A stretch of DNA of 64,000 nucleotides from Silene latifolia. Its lineage: Eukaryota; Streptophyta; Magnoliopsida; Caryophyllales; Caryophyllaceae. The stretch lies in contig NC_133538.1 in NCBI RefSeq assembly GCF_048544455.1, positions 456,829,311-456,893,310 of the forward strand. Reading direction: 5' to 3'. Made by a program: the position numbers and the translations under genes. This document shows positions 1-11,255 of the stretch, piece after piece. Positions within the stretch are counted from its first letter, which is position 1. Each line of letters begins with the position of its first letter. Below the pieces are notes generated by a model. The model was given only the letters and a program-made list of their open reading frames with translations, ran no database searches and was not told where the DNA came from.

Positions 1-260
1 GACTGAAAATTGGTCTGTGCTGCTGCATTAAGCTTAATTCGCCTCTATTGATGCTTAATTTGTCGCCATTGATACCTTCTACCCTTCCCCTATCGTTGTT
101 TACTTGCTGTATTCGAATTTTTGAGTAAATAGTTGGGAATCTATGTGCTGAAGGTCGAATTTTTCGTCTGGTTAGGAGAATTTTCATACCGTTTTCATGC
201 TGATTTTCATGCTGTTTAGCTGCTATTTTCTTATCAATTCCCCTGCCCTATTTATTCAGG

Positions 261-2207
261 ATGGAATCTAGCTTTGATGCCTTCGTCGAGCTCTTCTGCC
301 AGTCCGTCTTTGTCTCTTTCTGAGATGGTAGTCCCTGTTGTTACTACCGTCTCCGCACCGACCAGCACTTCTGTGTTCTTAGTCTCTCGCCGTGCAGTTT
401 TACACTGCTAGCACCGTTGCTAGCCCTGTTTATTTGCCACTTGATGTGACCACCACCACCAGCTGCTAGCACTGCTAGTCTTTTTCCTCGGTGGTGGTCA
501 CAGCGACCATAGCCTCTACTTGATCCACGGTGAGCACACACGTGGCGGACTCACCACGATTCTGTTTGCACCGGGCGGCTAATTCCTCGCACACGATCCT
601 TTGCACGGGCTTCTACTTCGGGTTCTAGAGGCCGGAGCCGAGGGCGTGGACGTGCTCGTCCTACACCAGCTCCTGCCACTTCTACTTCTGCTGCTTCTGG
701 TGGCACGGTTACCATCCGAGGGGACAACTCCCTCGACTCCCACCCTGAGTACCCACAGGTAATTTTCATTAACGGTGTACATCGTAAGAGGTTTTATAAC
801 CTCGTTGGCTGTGAGTTTTTACCTACCCGGTTCTTAGATAAATCGGCACTTGAGACTCGGCTTCTACGAGTCAGTTTGTTAGCTTTTACGGGGCACGGGG
901 ATGGCCGGACTCATTACTATGAGTGGCCACACCTTTCTGAAGCTGAGTCTTAAGTTCCTCAGCTCCTTCACCTTCTCCTCCGGGGCACACGTCGCTGCCT
1001 CCACTAGTCCTTCTGTGTCTTTCCGGTTGTTCAACCAGACTTTTTCGATGACTTTGGAGGAGTTTGGTAGCAGACTTGGCCTTTCCTCTACGGGCGACAC
1101 TGCCGCCCCTAGGAGGGTCATTCGTCAGCTTTGGCGGATCTTGGCCCAGACCACCTTTCCCGAGCGAAAGCTCGCACAGGTCCACCTTCCCCCTGCCCGT
1201 TACTTTCTTAGACTGATGGGGAGCACTATTTTTGGCCGAAAGGAGCCAAACAACATCAACAACAACGAGCTCTCCATCTTAAGCGATTACCTGAACATTG
1301 ACTGCGAGGGTCCCATTACCCTCAACATCGCCTATCTGACCGCCCAGTACTTCCAGGCCCAGGGGGAGAAGGTCACGGGATCTATTGCCTGCGGTGGCAT
1401 GGCCACCATTCTTGCCCGTTCCCTTTTCCCTATCTGACCTCGTGACTTACGGTACCTCCCGGGAGAGAGGTATTTGAGCCTGGCTGCCATGCACTCTCAG
1501 CATTGGCTCACCACAGACTTCCAGACATGGAAGATAGACGGTTCAGTGTCTGTGGACTTACCTTGCACCACTCTTCCCCGTCTAGCCCCTTTTCCTAATG
1601 TTGCACGGGGCGCCCGACTGCCACCTCTACCTGACTACCACCTTTCACTCCGACCCCCTACTACTTTACCCTCCACTAAGAAGTGGCATAGACTTGAGAC
1701 TGGAGAGGGGTCCACACCTTCTGGGAGCGGCCAACCTTCCACGGCCACTCCTACACCTACCCCGATCCCTATCTCCAATCCTACTCCCGCACCCGCCGAC
1801 CAGACACAGACACAGCCGGTCCTACCGGCTAATTTTGTACCTCCACCACCCTTTGAGGCGTCCTCGGTCATGGACCAAGGGCGTCGTGACGGTTAGTTGA
1901 GATTGCAGAGAGACAGGCTCGTATGGAGCGGGACTTAGCTTTGACTTTGTTCCCTCTATACGAGTACCACTTGAGTCGACATCGTCCGATCCCATAGGGT
2001 TGGCTACACCCTTCCTTTTACCGGTACCCAGCTGAGGGGTACTCGGAGTCTGCTGAGGAGGAGGAGGAGGAGGAGGACATGGACCCGGCGGTGGCAGCGG
2101 AGAGAGCGCGAGCTGAGCAGAGGAGGAGGAGAGAGCGGGAGGTGGACCCGGACTTCACAGTGAGGATGGAGGACGTGCGCGACAGCGACGAGGAGGCTGA
2201 CGAGTAG
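261..2207 (+). pseudogene. ATHILA ORF1-like protein, degenerate (copy 1)
   Basis: The reading frame is broken. It starts at an ATG matching the ATG at 25630 of copy 2 and ends at a stop after a GAGGAG-rich acidic tail. The best preserved segment is 901-1437, with a hydrophobic LSLKFLSSFTF stretch, an FRLFNQTFSMTLEEFG stretch, and a TIFGRKEPNN...ELSILSDYLNID block. These match the ATHILA ORF-1 domain found in the env-like position of Athila elements; its function is unknown. A second open segment, 1474-1896, is rich in Pro and Thr. Several frame changes and stops make a functional product unlikely. The family assignment is recognition by eye. Confidence 0.7.
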
Positions 2208-3910
2208 CTACTGGTCTACTCACTTCCCCAGTTTTGTGGTTGGTTTGGGGAAGTTCGTGTTTTGTATGTACATCTCATTCTTTTATTTTTGTCTCCTTTT
2301 TATTTTATTTTTCATTCTTTATTGGTTGTATATTCCCGTTCCCCTGTATATATCTGCTGGTGTATGCTGGAGGACAACGAGGGTGCTGTCCATTTTGGTT
2401 TGGGGAGGGTATTGCATCCTTTTGAGTCTGAATTTGCATTTGTTTTGCATTCACGTTTATTTATATCAGCTTGCACTGTCTATTTATTTCATTAAAAATC
2501 AAAAAAAAAATCAAAAAAAATTAGAAAAAACAAAAAATTCAAAAATTTTCACGTTTATTTTTGCATATAGGTTGAGTCAGAACGGTTGATTTCCGTGATG
2601 AAACTGCACTATAACTTGTCATTTTTACTTGAGCCATGCACTTCTGTTGATAGTTTTTAGCTTTGTCATACGCATAGTCTACGAGTTTCTGTTCAAATAT
2701 AGCTGGCTGTTTAGACTTGACCTGATAAATTGGCAACCTACTTGATAAATTCTAAGGTTTAGAGCCCATAACTGGTGACATTCATGACCAGTTCATTAGG
2801 AATTGAGAGTAGTACTCCTTGCATAGCATGTTCATCATTTTTGCACTTTTATGACATTCAATTTCTTGTCAAATGCACACATTCGGGTTTGTGGTTGGTG
2901 TCACATGCAGGGAGGTGCTTGCAAATTTTCCCCTTTTCTTATATTTCTCACCCATTCAGCTCCACTTAGCCAAAACTTGCCTTTTTGACCCATTAGCTAC
3001 ATCCCAAACTGAGCCTGCCTAGTCAAGCTAGTTTAGTATGTCCTTTTGTGGTATGATTTTCCGTCTGCAGTTTGGCCCGTATCTTTTTGTATGGAGTTGG
3101 TGTAAATAGAGAAAGGAGAAAAAGAAAGAAAAAAAAAGAATTGAAAAAGGAAAAAAAGAAAAGAAAACACGAAGAAGAAAAAAAAGAAAGAAAAAAAATG
3201 AAAAGTGTGATTCACGTGAATGAAAGAAAAAGAGTTGAAAAAAAAAGTTTGATCTATATCATTTGATTCATTTAGACGGTGTTAAAAAAAGGAAAGTTTG
3301 TGACCGTCTAACTCCTCCGTTCTTATTCCATATTTTTGAGGAGATTGTGTATGAGATTAGTGAGATGTGTGCCAAATGAAGGGCACTTGTACTTTATTTT
3401 TCAGTCAGTTGAGATTCGGATGGTTTTATATGGTCCTGTTAGGAACTAGCTTGATGCTTTTACCTCCACCTTACCATAACTTGTTTTGCCTTTTCTCACC
3501 TGAACCTCACTATTCCCATATTATTTGTAAGCCTCGGCTATGACGGACATTATTGGTTGGAGTGTGTGCATTAGTACTTGAATTGTCTTTCACTTTTGTT
3601 GCATGCATGCTATGTAGGTCGCAGTTAGGTGAGTGACTGTCTTTCCTTCTCTCTTTTACATATAACATTCACCCTTTGCTTCATGAGAGAAGAGTGACCA
3701 CGAGAGAGTCCGATTTTGTTGGTCTTGCAAGGTCGATAGGTTGGCTATATTTCTGAACAGCATATAACTCGTTTGCGTATTGACTGCTTAGCTATAACTG
3801 TTAATCTTTGTTGCATTAAATTGGTTCAAGTAGACAAGTTAAGCTAGCTCTGAGTTTTCATTTCCGTTCCATTAGTTGCATTTTAGTTTACTCGAGGACG
3901 AGTAAAGGTT
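2208..3910 (+). other. Untranslated 3' region of Athila copy 1
   Basis: No gene is seen. It contains an A-rich tract (2492-2560, A runs broken by TC and TT) and a G/A-only purine tract (about 3109-3250). Both recur at the same relative place in copy 2 (27745-27815 and 28362-28515). The long open frame over the purine tract is a composition artefact. Confidence 0.75.
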
Positions 3911-3925
3911 CGGTTTGGGGAGATT
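3911..3925 (+). promoter_or_regulatory. Polypurine tract, Athila copy 1
   Basis: CGGTTTGGGGAGATT lies immediately 5' of the LTR start TGATATGTGC. The same tract precedes the 3' LTR of copy 2, so it is the expected primer for plus-strand DNA synthesis. Confidence 0.8.
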
Positions 3926-5394
3926 TGATATGTGCATATTGTATAGTCTTTTTAGCCTATTTTAGCACGTATCTCCATGCATTCATGTACTGTTTATATA
4001 GTATTTTGCCCCCGAATTGGCTACTTTGGTTTGTTTTGTCCGTTTTGTAGAAATGAACGCGAAAGAAGTGGAATCGTACCATTTTTCGTCCTTTTTGCAT
4101 GCATTTTGAGGAGACGGGATTTTCCGGAGTGAGTTTCTGCATTGGGATGCGTGAAGGCACGGTTTATGAGACAGTTGGGCACGAGTTTTAGCTGATTTGA
4201 AGGAAGAAAATTTGATCGAGTGGTTTTATTACTCGATCGAATGGTTTCTACGTCATTGGTTGGTCGATTGAGCACCTTTTTACTCGATCAAGAAGTGCTG
4301 AAAAGAGAGGTTACTCGATCGAGTAACTATTCTACTCGATCGAGTAGATTTTCTAGAGGTTTGCTCGATCGAGTGGTTTGGTCTGGCGTGGGCTTTAATT
4401 AGCCCGTAAGCTTGTTTTAGCTTTTGGACTTAGTTTATTTTCTATTTAAACGCAACTTTACTAGGTCATTAGCTATCTTATCATCTATCATTTTTAGCTT
4501 TCACAGTAAAAACATTACGTTGCTTTTCCCTTCTTCACTGTAACTTTATTTTCGGGGTTATTTCGCTCGGATTTGCGTGTTCTTTACGCCGGATTCTCAC
4601 GATTGTAATCTCTTTCTCCTTTCTTAATAATAATCTCTCTTTCGTTTACTTTAATTCTTTGTTTCGCTTTATTTAATTTCTGCCCTAATTCACTTTTATG
4701 CAATTTAATTATCGTTTTAATATGTTGAATTCTGGTTATTTATCTGCTGTTAGTTTTGATAGTGTTAATAGCGATATGAGTAGCTAAATCTAATTCATGT
4801 TGGGATTAGGGGATCTACGGTAGAAACGTGACGATGTAGTGAATAAGTTAGATGAATTAATTGTGAGATTCTGTCACCGTGGCAATATAACAGTATTTAC
4901 CGACTTAGTTGAGTGCACGCTTCTGAGTCACCTTTTTAATCTGGTTAAATTTAATCCTGGATCGGAAGATTAGACTAAATAGACTTGTTATGAACAGTAG
5001 ACTACCCTGACGAGGACGGAAGTGAAGTTAGTGGAAGCTTAGGATAGAAAGTGGACCGAAAGGACCTTTCCATATCCGTCTCGCATTAATTTGTCTAAGT
5101 TGTTTACAGTTGAGTCACTGGACTACCGTAGTGAACCGAAATCCTGACATGTCCCTTCTTATTTGATAGTTTAATTCTATTTTTCTGCCTTTACTGCTCC
5201 TGTCTCTGCTTCTCTTTCCTTTAAACCTTTATTTTAGAAAACCAATTTAAACAACCCCCCCCCCCCCCTCATTTGTGACCAAATAGACGGACTTTTACAG
5301 ATATCTTGCCTCCCTGAGGAGATCGACCTGACTTCCCTAGCTATATAGTTAGTTTAGTTAGTTTATTTTTGATAGGTACACGACAGCCCTGTCA
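3926..5394 (+). repeat. 3' LTR of Athila copy 1
   Basis: A 1,469-bp LTR running from TGATATGTGC to CTGTCA. It aligns throughout with the 1,480/1,485-bp LTRs of copy 2 but is clearly diverged. U3 carries the palindrome cluster (4211-4373), followed about 70 bp later by a TATTTAAA box near 4443. A poly-C run of about 17 nt sits at 5253-5270. Confidence 0.85.
4211..4373. repeat. Palindrome cluster CTCGATCGAG, LTR of copy 1
   Basis: Seven exact or near copies of CTCGATCGAG start at about 4211, 4232, 4263, 4283, 4314, 4335 and 4364. The spacing alternates 21, 31, 20, 31, 21, 29 bp. The sequence between copies is not repeated. The cluster is directly upstream of the putative TATA box of the LTR promoter. 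Confidence 0.9.
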
Positions 5395-6675
5395 CATGGT
5401 CTAATGAGACTCACAAGTCTCATTGAAAGGGTAAGTGATGGGTAAAAAATGCAAGGATTCATAGACTCGCATTTCATCAAACATAACATGTGAATAAGTT
5501 GAGATCACAACAAGCAAGCAAATAAATAATGAAAACATATTAAATTAAGCATGAATCATCCCCCATGTTGGTTTCCCCTAATTACCCATTAACCCTAGTT
5601 AAGGAAACTACTCACTCATTATCAAGTTTAACATGTTGACAAGGTTGTCAATCATATTAACAAAGCAAAACATGATGAATAAATGAAGATGATCAACAAT
5701 AATTAAAAAGGGATTAAGAGAATTATACCTAATAATGACTCCAAAATAAAGCAAAGAATAATAGAAGTACTTGATGAATGATTGGAAGGTTGTCAATCTC
5801 CCAATAATAACCAAATAATCTTCAATTACCCAAAATAAAAGATGAATAAAAGATAAATTAAGGAAATTAGATTTGTATTAATATTTGATTAGAAGTTGAT
5901 TACAAGATTAAGAAGAGATTAGAATGATATAAACTACACTAAAGATTGATAAGAAGAACATGATTCATCTAATTAGACTAATGGGGTATTTATAGTGAGG
6001 ATTAGGTACAGAAATTAGGGTTTACTAAGGGCTTAAATGACGATTAAGTCCTTGAGGAATCGCTCCTCTCAGAAAAGATGCGGGTCTCCTTTTTGCCGGT
6101 CTTTCAAAAATATGCGCATCTTTCATGGAGCAAGAAGAGGACGTGTGGGTCTGTAACATAATCCGAGCATCTAAGGCTCGGGACGAGTGGATTCTCAGGT
6201 GGCTGGACGAGCGGATTGCTGGCTTGGATGCTCGGATTCTGGCGTGGTTGGACGGGCGTCCCTATGGTAAAGACGCTCGGATTCTTCCAGTCTTGGACGG
6301 GCGTCCTGCCTGGTTGGACGAGCGGATCTTGTCCCAGCCTTCCTTTTCTTCTTTTCTTCTTCTCTTCTCCCAACAATCCTCCGGGATTTTGTCGGGGATG
6401 CAAGGATCTTCTTCATCATTTCCCATCTACTACAATATGTACAAAGGTCTTCTAGTCTTGCCTTCTCTTTTATGCTTGGTCATTAGATTTGATCAATTTA
6501 GCTCTATTTTGCCATGAAAATGCAAGGTTTGCACTCCTCTCCTACCAAGGAAGCAAAACCTCAAAGAATATGCAAAACAAAGGACTAAAGATAGTAAATG
6601 ACCCAAATATGCACTAAAAAGCATAGGAACGAGGCTAAATCGGGGACTAAATATGCTCAAATATTGGTCACATCA
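5395..6675 (-). repeat. 3' LTR of Athila copy 3 (outer end uncertain)
   Basis: On the minus strand it begins TGATGTGACCAATATTTGAG at 6675. Its first 500 bp are nearly identical to the plus-strand fragment at 13657-14155. It contains a 21/24-bp phased repeat cluster (6181-6330). About 190 bp further downstream is a CACTATAAATACC TATA box near 5985-5996. The left limit at 5395 is simply the end of copy 1. Confidence 0.7.
6181..6330. repeat. Phased GGACGAGCGG / AGACGCTCGG repeat cluster
   Basis: Seven related 10-12-mers (GGACGAGCGG, GGATGCTCGG, GGACGGGCGTCC, AGACGCTCGG) start at about 6181, 6205, 6226, 6250, 6271, 6295 and 6316. Spacing alternates 24, 21, 24, 21, 24, 21. Several copies are near-palindromes (GGACG..CGTCC). 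The same cluster in inverse orientation lies at about 14000-14155. Confidence 0.85.
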
Positions 6676-8682
6676 AATATCCTCAAACCGAACCTTTGCT
6701 CATCCCGAGTAAAGAGGTGACAAAACTAGGACCCTTATTTAAACTATCCTACTAATATAGCCGACATGAGACAATTAGCGGGTCTCACTCCGCCCCTTCA
6801 ACTCACAACAAGATTAACATGAGGTAGGATGCCTTCTTGCAAGGCAAGGTGGGTCTTGCCAAAATGGCGACACATCCAATCATTAAAGCACATAAAATCA
6901 AGTAATGGATGCATCTAAGTGGCGGAAATTATCTAAAGGGGAAGCAATTCAAGGGTACACACTCCTTCATAGATGCAATTTCTTCAAACTACTAAGCCTA
7001 GAAGGATACCAATAAATCACCTCCAAGTTGTGTCAACCAAGGGTACCTTTGTCCTCAATCGTTAAATGCTTTTGTCAAGAATAGACTCCCTATGGTGTTA
7101 GAAACACTGGAGGATCGCGGAATTCCCCCTCTTGCCTAGACAAGAAGAAGGGTCGTCCCCTCTCTACCATGCACAAAAGTGGATACGATGGATAAAGGGA
7201 TCGATAGTATTTGAGTTTCATGTGGGAGTTTTCTTTTGTTGTTTGTTTTTCTCCCCAATTTCTTGTCGCATTTGACATTTGAGAACACTTTCTTTTTGCC
7301 ATTTCTTGTGATTTTTGGCATTTCAATACTTGACAACTTTTCAACTTTTTGCATTTTCTTTTGAACATTTTCAAAGTCACCCTAATTAGTAACGAGGGTG
7401 CCTTATATTTGAAGCATAGGAGTTTTTATTTTTGTTACTCCTCTTTTCTTTTGATGCATTTGCAAACTTTTTGACTTTTCATTTCTTTTCTTGAACTCAA
7501 ATTTTTGAACAATTTCTTTTTGTGCCCAATTCCCTTTGATGACAAAAATATGGTAGAACATGGATGAATGATGGTTGCATGGTTTCAAGGGTCACCTTGG
7601 AATAAACGGTAGCCAAGGAGTTATCACACCACAAGGTACTCTTGACTAGGCCTTAATCCATGGGTCAAAGGATACTAGCATGACACATCCTAGGGTGTTT
7701 TACAAGTATTCTAACAAGCAAAGTCTTAAGAAGAAAAAGCATCTACTAGGGGTTATATACACTTGTCAAGCTTCCCAAGTAGACGGTTTCACAAAAATTT
7801 TCTAATATGCAAACTACATGCCATGATGCAACTAACATTTCTACATCCTAATGCATATACTTCTACAAACTAGTATGCCAAATAATCTAAATGCAATCCT
7901 AAATTCACATTATTTTTACCGCATCAATCAAAATAAAGCCACATAGTCATTAACATAAAGAGGAAAAAGGAGATTGGAAAGATCATACCATGCGGTCTTC
8001 AATATCCTCATGTCTCGGATGTGGCGTAGTCAATCAATGTGAACAAGGATGAACAAACACAATATATACAAGACTACACTACAAAGGAAATGAACATATT
8101 TTTGGATTTTTCAATTTTTCAAAATTTTTTGGATTTTTTGAAATTTTTGATTTTTTTTGGATTTTGAATAAAAGTCAAGTTAGAATTTCCATCCCCACAC
8201 TAGTATGGGCATTGTCCTCAATGGCCAATACGATAGGAAATTATGAAAATATGATGCACGATTTCTATACTAAATGCAAATTATACTAAGCTACACTACA
8301 TGATGCATGTGTTTTTGTTATGGCGGAGAGCATAATTTAAATTAGCTCCCAATGCATATGCATGGACTTCCCCAAACCAAAATAGACATTATTTCTAACG
8401 TCTTGAATTTTGGGGTAGTTCATGCACATGGAAGGCAATGCATGAAACTAAATATTGTCATTTTGGATTTTAAAAGTGGGAACAATAAAAATGAACACCT
8501 TAATGAAGCCAAGGTGTTAGTCCTCCATGTTGTTAGGACTCCACAAACATAAGACAAATATGGTACAAATTATCAAAACATCAAATTCTTTTCATGAAAA
8601 TTAAAAAGAGCGAGGATAAGGAAACTTCACTTAAGCTTTGATGGGTGCCTCATGCCCGCTCCATCTAGCTATGAAGAGATCT
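6676..8682 (-). other. Polypurine tract and untranslated 3' region of copy 3
   Basis: On the minus strand AGGTTCGGTTTGAGGATATT abuts the LTR start and is the polypurine tract (6676-6696). The rest has no coding potential. It includes a T-rich block at 8098-8165, which is an A-rich TCAAAAATTTC-type tract on the minus strand. That tract matches the ones in copies 1 and 2. Confidence 0.65.
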
Positions 8683-9838
8683 CTAGAGATCGCCATTATC
8701 CCCCTCTAAGTCACTATCCCAAACTTCTTTGGATGCATCACTCGCATTGAAGTCCATGAACTCATCTTCCTCACTATTGAGCTCCACCGTATCTCCACCA
8801 CAAGATTTATCGCTCCCTTCGCCTTCTTGCCCATTTGCTCCTCCATTTGCTTTTTCCGAGTTTGGGAAGAAAATGTCCATTTGGGCCCAAGAGGGAAACA
8901 TTCCCTCCTCGCTAACCTTCCCTTGTTGAACTAAATGGTGGAATTGTGGATATAGAGCATAGTAGCTATCCACGGCGGCTTCATATTGACCGAAATGCAT
9001 GTCTTGGAGAATCCCCGTCACAAAATTATCTCGAGGAAGAATGAAGGGGTTAGGGTGATTGTATGGTTGGTCTTGAAAAGGGTAGGGAGGTATCTTGATC
9101 TTTTCATTTTGTTGTTGTGGCTCTTGTTGTTGTTAGGGGTTTGGTGGTGTTGGTGCTTGATTTGCTTGGTTCGGGTTTGCGGGGATGAGGTACGACGGGA
9201 TTGGGGATAGAGGACCCCTCCTTGGTGAAATTCTCGGTAAACCGGTCATTGGCAAGTAGATAGGGTTACTTCCCTTTGTTATCCATTTAATCCTTTTTTC
9301 AACACCTTCGTGTGTTATCCAATGATGTTGCACAAGAAGTAGTTCCTCATTGATCCTTGTATTCCCGGAGAGTGGAGTGTACTCATTGTTTTCATTGAAC
9401 CTTGGATTGAAGTGCTTCGCGAGCCTTGTAATGAGCCCTCCATTGACGATATGCTTCATCCCATCGTCATCCCCATTTCTAAACTTAGCCCACTTCTCAA
9501 GTAGTACAAGAGGTGCATTAAAATGATATCCACCTCGTCCTTGGATTTCAAGATATGACTCCATGAATACAAGATCGAGCTCATTCACAATTGCCAGGTC
9601 TCGGCGTGCAAGAATAGTTCCGGATAAGAACCGGTAAGTGAGCCTTAGAATAGGGTTTTGGATATGAAACCCAAGCATTACTTGATATACAAAAAGTCTC
9701 GACCGGTCATGGCTCTCCACAATGGTGCCACACTATACTTCTTAGGTCTTGATGTTCGGGTAGGCGAAACATCCAAACCGAGTACATTACTCACAAAAAC
9801 ATCCCAAAAAACACCAATGTGGGAACCATGGGAAAACA
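8683..9838 (-). pseudogene. ATHILA ORF1-like protein, degenerate (copy 3)
   Basis: Minus-strand coding remnant in two main open segments, 9720-9133 and 9021-8683. The first has LTYRFLSGTILARRDLA, then GGYHFNAPLVLLEKW and NGGLITRLAKHFNP, matching the GGLVTRIARHLYP block of copy 2. It ends in a Pro/Asn-rich tail. The second begins with an MHFGQYEAAVDSYYALYPQ block and has an acidic C-terminus. A frame change between 9021 and 9133 and the loss of the upstream part show it is a fossil. It occupies the env-like position upstream of the polypurine tract. Assignment to the ATHILA ORF-1 family is by motif recognition. Confidence 0.65.
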
Positions 9839-9839
9839 T

Positions 9840-10577
9840 CAAAGGGTATTCACAGATCTGGGAATAACATATGGCACTGCTCTGGAGATACTTGATTCAG
9901 AAGAAATGCTCCAACCCATTGGTCCGACTTCGGACCCACCTGAACACAAAAGAGCCTGTTCATGGAACGAAAATGTCTATTGCCAATACCATCAAGGCAA
10001 GGGCCATGACACCGAAGCCTGTTCCAAACTCAAGCATGCCATTCAAGATATGATTGAAGCTGGCAAAATCATAATTGCACTTCTCAGTCAAGACAATCCT
10101 CCTGAATGTCTCAAATCAAATTGCAAGGTTGAGCGTTCTCAAAGGACATTCACTAAACTCAACACAACCTATGCCGCAGCTCTTCAAAAGATCATGACTG
10201 AAGGGAAGCTAAAACCAATCGGGCCCACTCCGGACCCGTCTGAAAGCAGGAAATCCCGTTTCTGGGACGGCAGTGCCTATTGCCAATATCATCAAAGGAA
10301 TGGTCATGACACTGAAACGTGCTTCAAACTGAAACTTGTTATTCAAAATATGATCGACAATAATGAACTGATAGCTTCATCCCTATGCCAACCAAGTGAT
10401 GAAGACAACCCTAATGAACATCTCTTTCTGCAAGAAGATGAAAGCCTCATCGACTATTGTCCTCATATCATTCCCAACAACGAGAGTGAAGTGCTCAAGT
10501 GGGTCAATGCTCAAGAACAGATATTTAAGTCGCTGGATGCTGCACAAGACACCTTCGAAGGGGAAAGTGATGATTAG
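9840..10577 (+). pseudogene. Tat-like gag C-terminal fragment with duplicated zinc knuckle
   Basis: An open frame whose coding similarity begins at about 9840; the ATG at 9819 belongs to the neighbouring element. It contains two tandem copies of a module made of a short helix (FTDLGITYGTALE / FTKLNTTYAAALQ), a PIGPTxDP turn, and a knuckle YCQYHQxxGHDTExCxKLK, in the first and second thirds of the frame. This is the Ty3/gypsy Tat-type gag nucleocapsid signature, which binds element RNA. After an acidic tail (QDTFEGESDD) it stops without running into protease or RT. The fragment is therefore either truncated or from a non-autonomous derivative. Confidence 0.7.
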
Positions 10578-11255
10578 GAATCCGTATCTACGATTGAGTC
10601 TGAGTCCGAGTCCGAGTCTTAGGCTTTCTCATATCTATCCTAGCGTCTGTTCTTTTATTCCTAAGTGACAAATTGGGGGCTATCCCCATGAGTCACATGT
10701 ATCCATCGAGTCTGTGCTAACCTCTTATTTATCTAAATAAAAGCACGATTTACAACTATCAAATATTCTCCACTTTACCATTTCCCGTTGACGACGAGAA
10801 TTTATTTGAGAATTGATTTAAAACAAACGACATGTTTTAATTTAACGTGAGTACACTCGAGTGATGTTCCGTACCGAGTAAGCAAAGGACCCGAAACTCC
10901 GTGTCCATTCTCTTTACCTATTCCATGTCTGGCAATATAAACCTTTCATTAGCACCCAATTTGTAACGAGCTTCTATCAAAGGGATCCTACGACGAACCC
11001 AGATAACAAACCAGAACATCTCTTTGTTCATGATCAATGACGGAAGGCAAGCCCATTCCCCACAAAAACATCCCATCACCTAGTATCAACCTCTCACCGA
11101 CCAGTACATCCCCATCTTCACCTTTACCTTCTTCCAACGACGGACGGCAAAGAACCAGTGCATCCAAGCCAACGCCAAATCAAAAACCAAAACCAAAAGG
11201 TAGAAACCATTCGGCCAATCTCCAAACCAAAGCCAAAGCGAAAGCCAAAACAAAA
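10578..11255 (+). other. Non-coding region after Tat-like gag
   Basis: No gene is seen. Contains the G-rich polypurine-like tract AAATTGGGGGCTA at about 10668-10681 and a TGAGTCACATG segment that could be an LTR start. It then becomes Pro/Ser/Lys-rich open sequence without recognisable similarity. Confidence 0.5.

Larger units (their letters stand above)
1..5394 (+). mobile_element. Athila-like LTR retrotransposon, 3' part (copy 1)
   Basis: The 3' portion of a Ty3/gypsy Athila-type element whose left end lies outside the window. In order it shows an ORF1-like remnant, a long untranslated stretch with an A-rich tract and a purine tract, a polypurine tract, and a complete LTR ending in CA at 5394. 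It aligns end to end with the 3' half of the complete copy at 19631-30748. No reverse transcriptase or integrase is visible in the part present. Confidence 0.85.
5395..9838 (-). mobile_element. Athila-like element fragment, minus strand (copy 3)
   Basis: On the minus strand the order is ORF1-like remnant (9838 to 8683), untranslated region, polypurine tract, then LTR (6675 leftward). The 5' part (gag, pol, 5' LTR) is absent: similarity stops at about 9838, where a plus-strand Tat-like gag begins. The outer end of the LTR at the junction with copy 1 could not be fixed by eye. Confidence 0.75.

Noticed and set aside
3033..3266. Lys/Glu-rich (or Phe-rich on the minus strand) open frames
   Set aside because: They arise from a simple G/A purine tract in retrotransposon untranslated sequence; the same holds at 28251-28572.
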